This document shows, in pieces, positions 10,633 through 22,600 of a DNA stretch of 64,000 nt. Positions within the stretch are counted from its first letter, which is position 1. Every line of letters begins with the position of its first letter. A model generated the notes under the pieces. It had not been told where the DNA came from and did no database searches. It saw only the letters and a list, made by a program, of their open reading frames with translations. A program made the position numbers and the translations under genes. The DNA lies in NCBI GenBank assembly GCA_011033025.1, contig WFMF01000352.1, positions 1 to 64,000 on the forward strand. The letters are read 5' to 3'. This stretch comes from Beroe forskalii. Lineage: Eukaryota; Ctenophora; Nuda; Beroida; Beroidae.

Positions 10633-13600
10633 CTGAGGGGTTGAAATCAGAGATTGTAGATATACAGGGGTTGAAATGAGAGATTGTACATTCAACATTG
10701 TCAAGAAATTGAGAAATCATAAGCTGTCTGATTAGTGGATGGCTTACGGTGAAAAAGGAACCAAACATTTCAACATAGGGTCAAATTTCTACGCTTCAAG
10801 CAAGGGTATCCAATTTTTTTTCTTCTAAAAGCCCACCTTCGCTGCCACTGAGAATGAACTGCTGCTTGGAACCTCCGAAACACGAGTTTATTTGGTAATC
10901 TGATTGCACCAGGCCGTGGAACTTCCTTATCGAAGTGCCCGATGCCACATCAACGAGTAATAATCCCTGAGAAAATCGTCACATGCATGGAATGTAAGAA
11001 AAAAAAGACAGAAAGTATCAATCGATACACTAACAATCTGCGAACAAATTTCCAAAATACCCTCATCAGCAAAGTTCCACAAAACCTCACCTGTTTCGCC
11101 AGGGTAAGCAAGCAATACTTCTCGTCGTTTGACAGCGTCATGTTGATTATCTGATTCTCATCCTCACAAACCGTGTGGTCTGTGTAATCCTGGAAATTAT
11201 ACGACCTGACTCGCTTGTGGCTGTCTGCAGCTAGGACTGTCTTGTTGTCCCGTAGGGTGGCTACAGAATGCAGACGCACCCCTTCCCAGTTGTAGACTGT
11301 CGTTGTGTGCAGATCCTGGATGATCAGATCGGTGAAATGTACATCACAAATGTACATGATAATTGAATTTACGAAATAATTAGGTAAAATGGGTTCGATC
11401 TATTTCGGGAACCACTACGAAAGTGCGTGAGGCTAATAGTCGTTGCGACGCGCGCAAACATTGCGCGGCTCGCTAAATGATGAGAACAGCCAAGTTTCAC
11501 AGGGTTGTACGGAAATTTTGCTAGTTCTTGAAGTAAATATTGCATTTTTGTCCCGTTTATATAAACATTCCAAGTACATGGATATATACGGGTGCGTCTC
11601 GAAAACTTACATATTTGTAAAATTGTCCCTGTTGTCCACCTGTGTAGATGAATCGGCTGTCAGGGGACCAGGCGCAGCAAGTTAACACATCTTCGGTTGA
11701 TTGTGTAACTTTACACTTGATAACTGCTGTTGTACCCTGTGTAAAAGGCTGGTCACGTACAAATTTATCACTATCAGCGAAATGGTGATCATTATGATCA
11801 CCTCGCAATAAGTTCATTTAGAAAATCTAGCGATTGTACCAATCTAAAGATACCCAACCAATTGAAGCAGCAAAGCAGCAGAAAAAGGAAACATGGCAGC
11901 GGAATTTCAAGGCAGCGAATGATAAGGAATTTCTCATACTCATATCTCGCTAACAAGGGAGCCCTACCGTGACTGTCCACACCACAGCTTCAGGGCACTT
12001 CTCCACACCGCACACACAGATCATGGTGTCGTCCGGGCTCCACGCTATGAATCCCACGCTGTACGTTACGTTTATCAGCTTGTCTTCCACCAACTGGTAC
12101 CTCTGAAAATACCGAACATTTTTGAGTTTTTGCGTTCAGAATTGGGATTCTAGATCATTTTGTAGTGATTCTAAACGTTTATTTTCTTGGGGAAATAATC
12201 TCTTCATGTTTTCCTATGATCTATTGACGGAGAATGAATTTGATTATATACTCCAGTACGTGAGCTGTGTGGTATTTATTGTGAATTCAGGAATGGTAAT
12301 TTTGTTGTTTTCAACAGATTTTGTTGTTGTTGTGAAGCAGATATCATTAAGTCATAGCCCTGTCGTTTCCATGGACTAAGAGCTACGCTTAGACACATCA
12401 GATGGCTCAAAGCCCATAAAACATTTATTATTGTGAACAGCAAAATATAATATTCTATTTTTCAGCAATATTTCATTGCGCTAAGGAAAACCTGCCGTAA
12501 AATAGCATAAAATATTAAGCGTCAATTCAAGGGATAGGAGTGTCAACTATGTAGTAGACTTCACTAACCAATAGTAAATCTCATCTAGTTCTGAGGATCA
12601 AGCTGGGAAAATATAATTATCGAAAGTCACCAGAACCTGTCTTATGTATGTGATTATGATAGCTAGGTTGGCATTGTGCCAATGCTTACATATCCGTGAA
12701 TTAACTTGCGCCCGGACACACACCATGTGACGGACAGATAATTACTGGGAAATGGCACGCACATCTGTGTGTGCCAGCGTACACAAGTCGATGGCATGTT
12801 TACAAGATCCAAATATTATTACACTGATGAGAAATTTATGAAACTTTTGAAGAAACGGTACGGTTGGAATCTTCAGATATATTGACAAATAAGTATCTTT
12901 CTTATGTTATGCATTTTAAAGGCTTCCTTCTCATATAAATATGACAAAGCCTACACGGAATGGTAATGAAATGCTAACAGGTGTATATATATTTATTGTA
13001 GGGGGAGGGAGTTGCCATGAAATGTGACAGTTAGAGGAGTGTGAAGGGAAGCCTCAGTGATATGACATATGGGTTCTGAAACGATATGTTTATTATGTTG
13101 TGATGATACGTGTATTATGTTGTGATGATACGTAAAACACTATCCATTCAGCATATAACAACAAACGTACGTGCTATTTTTAGACCAAACATCAATGCCC
13201 ACACATGTTACATCCATATATTGATCTGTCAGTCAACTGACACCAATTCACTGCTGACTCCATTGACTCTTCTCCAACATTGACACCATTAAGAGACTCT
13301 TCACTCTCATCACCAAAAAGCACGTGCTAAAGAGTAAAGCGTCAAGTACACAAACATGCATGTTTTGTATATGAACCACGAGTGTACAGCTTTTATTTTA
13401 AAAGTGGTAAGCTCTCACTACATTTATATATCACACGGAAGCATCTACAAAGGTTACTGCATTACTTTACGATGACACATTATTGATCATATACTTTTGA
13501 AGTAAAATCGATGCTTACTACAAGGCATTTTGTGACAGTCAAATCTTTAAATTGAAAGTCGCTACTAGAATGATTTTCAACTGCGATTTGATAGGAGAGT

Positions 13601-16600
13601 TAATATGTTGATTGATTATAGTTTACAATTTGCCACTTACAATTTGCAAGTTATATATACATAAGAAATCAGCTGACACATTTGAAATTACCATTATCAA
13701 CCATTTAGGTTCTTTCAAAGTGATTTCATGACAATCTTTGATAATAAAGTTATGAGAAAATCATCCAATTCATCCATTCAACACAATGAAAATTTAACAC
13801 AATGAAAATTTCGAACTTCACATGTCACCATGAAGAGGTGAGATTAAGAGGGATTAATGAGATTAATCCCTGATTAAAATAGGTACTGAACTGCTACGTG
13901 GTTTCGTGCTAAATGTGGACTGTAATTTGGGTTGTGTAGTGTTGTACATCTGTGCCGGAGAGAAAAATATACATACCCATCTTTTAAAGAAAACATCTAC
14001 GACCAAGGTTAAATGTACATGACTGAATTGACGTAAGAATAAAATGGTTTCAGGAAACGAAGCTCAATAAAGCGAGTCAAGAGATTTGTACATAAAAGCG
14101 TCTTCTAACTCTAAGCAATGTACTTTGTAAATGTCGCGTAGATGTGAATGTAACCTGCAAAATGTACAAATTGTACATTTAACTTTGTATAGAATGTACA
14201 TTGTACGGTACAATGTATATTAGAAGCCATGTTTAAGCAATGTACAAATTACATACCATGGGATTGTATTTCCAGATGTACAGACTCCCGTCCAGCGCTC
14301 CGGTAGCCAGGAAAAGTCCGGAGTTTGACCAGGTGCAGTGCAACACTTCGTCCCGGTGTTCCAGTATCTGCTTTGTTTCGGTGGGAAACGATTCCCTGCG
14401 AGGGCGAGAGGGATTAAGGGAGTGAGTGGGATAAGAGGGGAGTGATAAGTGGGGAAGTGAGTGGGATAAGAGGGGAGTGAGTGGGATAAGAGGGGAGTGG
14501 TAAGTGGGGGAGTGAGTGGGATAAGAGGGGAGTGATAAGTGGGGGAGTGAGTGGGATAAGAGGGGAGTGATAAGTGGGGGAGTGAGTGGGATAAGAGGGG
14601 AGTGAGTGGGATAAGAGGGGAGTGAGTGGGATAAGAGGGGAGTGATTCGTGGGGGAGTGAGTGGGATAAGAGGGGAGTGATAAGTGGGGGAGTGAGTGGG
14701 ATAAGTGTGGAGTGATAAGTGGGGGAGTGAGTGGGATAAGTGTGGAGTGATAAGTGGGGGAGTGAGTGTGGGGGGGAGTAGGTGTGATAAGAGTGGGATG
14801 AGAGGGGAGTGATTCGTGGGGGAGTGAGTGGGATAAGAGGGGAGTGATAAGTGGGGGAGTGAGTGGGATAAGTGTGGAGTGATAAGTGGGGGAGTGAGTG
14901 GGATAAGTGGGGAGCGGATGGGATAAGAGGGGAGTGATAAGTGGGGGAGTGAGTTAGATAAGAGGGGAGTGAGTGGGATGAGAGGGGAGTGAGTGGGATA
15001 AGAGGGGAGTGAGTGGGATAAGAGGGGAGTGAGTGGGATGAGAGGGGAGTGATTCGTGGGGGAGTGAGTGGGATAAGAGGGGAGTGATAAGTGGGGGAGT
15101 GAGTGGGATAAGAGGGGAGTGAGTGGGATGAGAGGGGAGTGAGTGGGATGAGAGGGGAGTGATAAGTGGGGGAGTGAGTGGGATAAGAGGGGAGTGAGTG
15201 GGATAAGAGGGGAGTGATTCGTGGGGGAGTGAGTGGGATAAGAGAGGAGTGATTCGTGGGGGAGTGAGTGGGATAAGAGGGGAGTGATAAGTGGGGGAGT
15301 GAGTAGGATAAGAGGGCAGTGATAAGTGGGGGAGTGAGTGGGATAAGAGGGGAGCATATATGCGTTGCAGCCCCCATTTTGTGCTCAAATAATGACATAA
15401 TTTCCCACACACCTATTGCACGCAAATTAGGGAAGAGGGCTAATTACAATAAGGTTGCCCAAGCAAAATAGCCAGAATGACATAACTATCATAGTTCAAA
15501 ATGGCCAGTCGATGGTGTCAATCAACCCTGGCCCCAATTTCTGACACCCACAGTGTTTACAACCGGTTACAAGAGCTCTAGGCCTCGAATTGGATCTGAA
15601 TAGGATGAATTCTTGAATGGGTATAGTCGCAAGTTCCATGTGCACTTTGTTGTAACACGTTGCGCTTAAAGCGTACAATGCTAACAGCAACAGTGTGCAG
15701 TACCTGCAGCTCACTCAATAGAAACTACACCAATTCACATTGTGGTTGTGTTATGTGAACAGTGTACTCAAGAGTCAAGAGCACTGCGTAATGTGTACTC
15801 AAGTACAACAATGAGAACAGTGATGTACACTTCAATTCTTCATACTTTCATAAGTTCATACTCAATCAACAGTTTGTAATTTATTACTATCTCCTTAAAA
15901 CACAAGTAAATTCTTGGAACACATTCAGGTTGCTATTATCGAGTATCCTGCAAGCTACTGAACAACATCACGGAAAAGTGTGGACGGGCGTGGTCCGATA
16001 AAACGAGTATACATGCTGTTTTGTGCAATGTTCTGTGTGCACGGAATCATCTCTGTATTTAACTAGACTTCTTTTCTGTTCTATAGAGATCTAAATAGGT
16101 CTCGAAATATCAATATAGTATGTCTCATCAATGACTGGCTTACAAGGAAACGCTGAACATTAGCGATCAGGCGCATGCTCATTTCAGGACAATCCACAAG
16201 ATTCTTGAAGGTATAATCCATCCACAAAACAAGCGTTGGACGTTTCCGCAGAAATTTTACTTAACTTTTCGATTAAAGAAACTTGGGAAGATTTCTTAGA
16301 AATATTGGAAAGTCTTCTGATATGAACCCCATCCTGATTCCTGAACCCCATCCTGATTCCTGAACCCCACCCTGATTTCTAACCTAGAACAGGAATGATC
16401 TTCTAGGAGGGATGAATTGGAGACGCAGGGAATGAACTCCGTGTTGTGGTAGACACAGTTGTTCGCTTGCAGGACGAGGGCTTGCTTCAGCAACCCTTCC
16501 AATCTCCGGGGTGGTAGCATGATAGCAGCCGGGGAGAAACTCTGAGGAGGAGAAGGATCATCACTGGGTGGAAGTGTTATAAAATTAAGTAATTAATCCT

Positions 16601-19600
16601 GATGTAAAAGCAATCAGGCTCGGAGACTTTTCATATTAGTAAGCACTGGAAACCAAGCTGGTCATGAAACGTATCTTACTCTAACACCATTTTCACTCTG
16701 ACACCACTCCCACCCCGACACCACTCTAAGGCAAGTGGCAAGTGACAGTTGTCACCACTCTAAGGCAAGTGGCAAGTGACTGTTGTCACCACTCTAAGGC
16801 AAGTGGCAAGTGACAGTTGACACCACTTCTACCATCACCCTTACCCTGTATCTTGTGAACGAGTAGCTGTCTACTGGACCCCATAGCCCCTGTCCACTTA
16901 GCCAGACTCCGTAGATCTGCAGGGCTGCTACACATCAGATACGAAGGCAGGGTGTGGAGTTCCGCAAGGCTGTGTTTCAGGGGGGTTATCTCTTCCTGCA
17001 GACACACCAGCGCCTGCATTTGCTCTCCTGAGGGGACAGAGCAGTGAAAATATGGGGGAAATAAGTTATTTTTATTTTTTGAAAAATAAAAATAATTTAT
17101 CCTACTGGTACACGTGTGTGTCCCAGAAGGATAAGTTATTTTTATTTTTGAAAAAGAAATTAACTGTGTGTGTATGCGCACAGCATTCCCTGAGGAAGCA
17201 TGATGTGCAGGTGAGTCTGGCTGAAGTGTCATACCCGGTGGCACTTATCACCAATGGCACCAATGGTGCCACTAGATGGTACCAATGGAAATCCATTGGC
17301 ACCAATGGTGATGGCACCAATGTTGCTTTTATGTTTAACCAAAGCCCTCTTTATGCAGAAAGCAGGTAAACATCTAGTGAGCTAGTGAGAATTGAGATGA
17401 AGCAGCATGACCAACGGTGCACCCTATTTCCATTGGTATCACTACCATTTGCGATCACCATTGGATGCCAAAGGTATCATTAAATGTTGCCAATTAAGAA
17501 GTGATACTACAGTAGAGATCACCATTAAAGCCGTAAAGGGGAGTCACACTAATGGATCTCCATTGGTGCCATCTACTATCTAGTGGCACCAATGGTGATA
17601 TGTGTGCAGTGCCACATCATGCTCCCCCAGGGAATGCTGTATGCATACACACACCTCCATAAACATTGTAAATTAAAACTCCTGATCTCACTTTTCACCG
17701 TAGTCTGAACTGCTTCAACTTGTTCGCTTTTCTTCTGCAGCAGATCATCCTGGAGCTTGAGCATTGTCTTCTGGTTCTGTATCTGATCCTGCTTTAACTG
17801 GTCACCATGTACAGCTGCTGACCGCAAAGTGTCTTTACTCCTAACAAGAATACGGACTGCTGAAAGCAACAAATTTGATGATGTCTCTTTATCACACTTC
17901 ATCACTGTTGTCTTGTTGACCTCTCCCCACTTACTCACTTAGGACCAAACGTATCACTGAAAACCGTATCCAGATCTTTTTCCACATCGTACAGCTTTTC
18001 TAGGGAAAATTCCATTTGATGTACACAGTGTACACCACCGTGTACACTAGCCTGGATGAGTGCATGCAACAAGTTGCAGTTTATTAGTTTATTGATAAGA
18101 GAGCTGCTGAATTAACACGCACAAGAAAACTGATAAATAGCAATTAAAGTATATCTCAAAGTTTTTAAAAGAATTCATATCCTTGATTACAGTTTTCAGT
18201 CCTTCTGATGAATTCAGTCCTTCTGACTTTCTGATGAATTCATTTAGTGAATGTGTCCATCATTGAGCTGGCTTAGAGACATTCGACATTTCTATTGACT
18301 CTGGTGACACCCTATTTTCTAGAGCCCTTTCTCGGATGACCTTAATGCACCTGTTAAACTTGTCCCGGATGAAGTTATTGTAGATGAGGGGGTTGATGCA
18401 GGAGTTAATGGGCAGGATGATGATTGAGAAGACAGAATAGAGAGAGGTGGCATCCACCACCTCCAGAGAGTGGAAGAGGCAGGTGGTGAGGAAGGGGATC
18501 CAGCACAGGAAGTCCGTGATGATGATCCGTGTTATGTTGCGTTGGAGCTGCTGGGCATGCTTGTCTGGTGCCTCTTTGTTGCCTGCCATTATACCTCTCA
18601 CAGTTTTTCTAGATTCCTTAGCACTGAGGTTTATCAGAACATAAGAGATGCTGATCACAGCTACACATGCAAAGTTGCAAGTTATTACTGACCAAACGTA
18701 GATTCTCTGAGGGTCATTGCTTTTTACAAAGAACTTGAAAATGCAGACACCATTGTTACCATAAAAGTGGATCCTTTTCCCTCTAATTTTCCCATAGTTA
18801 TCAGAAAACATCAGATCCAGGAGGTTTCTAATCATTCTCCAAGAAATGCCGGGATTGATTATCTTTTCAAAATATGCCGCTAGGACATTCAGATGATCTA
18901 CTTTGCTCCCTGATCCCACGAAGATGCTGATGTCCTTGTAGGTCAGCCCGTTTACAAATACATCCTCTAAGGAGTTTGCAACAGGAATACATGAAATTGC
19001 AATGGATGAAATGATGATGATGGCAGTAATGAACCAGACTTTCCATTTCTTAGTGTCTCCATGTAGGCTGCCTCCTCGGATATTCAGAACTCTGAAGACG
19101 CTGAGGAAAGTCATGGAAAAGAGGGACATTGTGGAACCAATGCTGTTGAGGATGCCAAGACATGCACAATGGTCACTGGAGAGCCACTGAGATTGTTTCT
19201 TGCAATATTCACCTCCTATCATGAAGGAATCCTGTACATATATCAACAAGAGGTACAAACCAGTCATCAAATCTCCAAAATTAATCAGGATAGAAAGTGT
19301 CCTGTTGCACAGAACAGCCCTTTTCATATCTCTGATCCTCAGAAAACTTCTTACCAGTGTTACAGTGTTCAGAAGCACTGAAGATACACCGATGGACCCA
19401 GCTAGCAACTTAAGCCATGCCCCAGAAAGTATTTCCTTACCACACTCCTCATTACACTCATCTGAGTGGTCAAGACAGTCAACCTTCCCATCACATTGCT
19501 GAACGAGAGGTATGTAGAATCTGGAAGATTTGCACTGGAAGTGGTTTCTACACCCATTCTCATCCGACCCATCCCCACAGTCATCCACCAAGTTACAAAG

Positions 19601-22600
19601 CTGATCAAAACTCACACACATCTCATTGTCACACTTGAAGAAGTTATTATGGAATTTCCCTCCCTGTTTCACAACGAATGTGAGATAGGAATTCTTCACT
19701 TTAGTGAAAATTTTGTTTTGAATCCCTGGACAGGAATCATGTTTGAGTGGCTGCAAAGCACAGGACATATTGAAACACCGCCCTGTGCAGCTCAAGAAGA
19801 CGTACAACTCTCCAAATACATGCTCACATGTTCTGGTGCTGGTTGGAAGCATTATTTTCATGTCCGAATGTCCGTATGTTGGATGATTAGGATTATAGAA
19901 ATGTTGTAAGACACATTTTGGGCTAAAATGCTGGATACTAACCATGCCAGGCAAGCAATAAAACATGGAAATATAGCTGTCATAGAGGATAGGTTTAGTA
20001 TAAAGTTTAGGGATGCTCCTAGAGGCAAAACAAATAGCCTTTTCTCCATTGCATTTGTCCCTGCCATCACACAAGTCTGACAGTTCCACAAAATCAAGAG
20101 AGCCTTGCTGGCATAGAAACACATTGCTGCATGTGCTGTTGTCAATAACCCTGCGTGTGGTGTGGAAAAGCTTGCATGTGGACCAGATGGACGTTAACTC
20201 GTCCTCTCCTGATAAACAATCAGGGAAACCATCATTGATCCACAACAAGGGGATAGCCAGTGCGCTCCTTTGTAAACTTGCATTCTCTCCCTTTGACAGT
20301 GTCCTGTTTTCATCTGACTGTGTCTTAAATTTCTTTGGATGTGATCTATTCCTTGGTAGAGTGTACCTGCGGATACATTTTTTCTTGAGGACGTTGCTGC
20401 ACTCCCTGCTTGTCTCATCAGCTCCATCCTCACAGTCCTTCACTCCATCACAGATAAGATGCTTGTGCAGGAAGCACTCGGCAGACGTTCTTCTGCACTG
20501 GGTATCCAGACCATCGTCACAAAGGGCTGGCCTGTCTTTTATAGTGCAGATAACTGCTTTAGAAACAGTGCCGGGGAAGCCTCTGACAGCACACTGCAGC
20601 ACTCCTCTAGCTGGGTCACTGCAGTTCACCTGGTCCAGGTAGTCCTGACAGAAAGAAACTTTCTTTCCTTTACTGTGCATTAAAGGCCAACAAGCGAGGT
20701 AGGGTGGTATGCTGGCGGCGACTAAACGCCCCCTTTCTGTCCTACACCGAATGGCTCCATTTCTGGATGGCTGGTTGCAGTAGTCCTCATCTGACATATT
20801 ATCACAATCCTCGATACCATCGCAAATTTGAAGCAAATGGAGGTGAACTAGCGTCCCATTCATAAGACACCATAACCCATACTGCACTCCATTGCACATA
20901 TACTCATCTCGGCAGTCAGGATACTGACACACCATGTCACAAATGACGGGGTAGAAGGCCAGGTCTTCATTCTCCAAAAACATATTCTTGCATACTTGCT
21001 TATCCAGATGAGGCTTACAGGACAGACTGGCATCCAGGTGGCTTCCCATGCTTAGTATCTTATAACATTCGTCCTCCGAGGAGTTCCTGTTGAAAACAGG
21101 CAAAGCCTTCAACGTATTCCTGTACAAGCCAGGCAGTGACCTGTTCTCCCCCCTTCTGAAGTGACACATCACTTCCCCACAGAGTGTCCCTATTTGGGAA
21201 TGGACTGGGGCACCACCCCCCTGGAGGCCGCAGGTTTGATAGTTGAGCGGGTCCCTGGGGCATGAACCCCACACATAGTCATTCCACAAGGTGGTAGGAC
21301 TCATGAAGTCACCGGTTCTGAACATGTAGTACTGATCAGAGTTCGCACATCTGTATACAGAGAAACTCATGAAGTCCGTCTCAATGTCATGGCACTTCGC
21401 TTTCATGAATCTGTTGTAAGGCAAAACCTTACATACATCTACCTTCGGCTGACATACAAGCCCTATAGCATAGACAAAATCAAAAAGGTTAGTTTCTCCG
21501 TCTTTTATCATGGAGGAGAGAATGAAACAAGCCTCGATATCATCAGTGAATGAGTAACTACACTCCTCCATCCCGCGTGCGTCACCAGGACACTGCATGG
21601 TTATGAACGGTGGGTTCATGAAGTCATGCTCCATCGCAAAGCCTAGTATATCAACCCCCTTATCAGTTGCGGGTGCTCCTACCGGTAGCACTGCTACGGC
21701 CCGCTCATAACCCTGGGCTCTACAGAGCGCATCACTGACAGCGGAAGGTAGACTACTCGGACACACTTGGAAGAAGCGACCTTTCCTTCCTGCCAGCTCC
21801 ACCATCAGCACCCCTGCACTGGGTCTCCGGGTCCTGTTAAAATCCTGAGTCCGGGTGTCCAGAAGGTTGAAGTGGATGTCTGTAAAATCTATGCTTCGAG
21901 AACATGATCCAACATGCACAGTAGACGCTGTTATTAACGCCATCAGAAGCGGTAATGCATGCCACATCAAAACTCGTACTCTGATAAGAAGCGAAATCAA
22001 GAGTTTAGTTTTATTAAAGGATCTGCAGTTAACGGCAATCTTGGGAATTGTGAGTCAATTCCCAAGATTGCTGTGAAAAGCTGATCGTTAATAAAGCTAA
22101 AATCGGTCGTATGAAAGTATACCAATGACCCCCTGGTGACCCTTACTGACCCCTGGTGAACCCCTACTGGCCCCCTGCTGACCGCCTACTGACCCCTACT
22201 GGCCCCCTGGTGAATGATTTAAAAGCATTTAAAATAGCACTCAGCCTTATAATGACGCTTTATTGGTCAATTGCCACTAGATCAAGGCACCCTAAACGCA
22301 CTCCCAAACCATAAACGAGTCAGTTATATTTGTTATGCTCGTTATGTTATTCAAGTCAGTCAAATAAGTCAGGATAGTCACGTTAGTCAAGTTATTCAAT
22401 TGATTCAAGTCAGTTCTGTCAGGTCGGTCAAGTTAGTCAAGTAAGTCAAGCCAAATAAGTCAAGTTAGTCAAGCCAAATTAGTCAAGTTAGTTCGATCAA
22501 GTCATGTCAGGTTAGTCATGTCAGTAATGTCAGTCATGTCGGTCAGGTCGGTCAGGTCGGTCAGGTTAGTCAGGTCAAGTCAGTCAAGTGAAGTTAGTTC

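Noticed and set aside
14220-15425. Open frames of 401, 374 and 152 codons on the minus strand
   Set aside because: They are translations of a C/T-rich minisatellite lacking stop codons; only the exon 6 part (14257-14395) is coding.
20013-20642. 209-codon frame on the plus strand
   Set aside because: Antisense shadow of the GPCR; no domain or codon signal of its own. The same holds for other plus frames within 18.4-22.1 kb.
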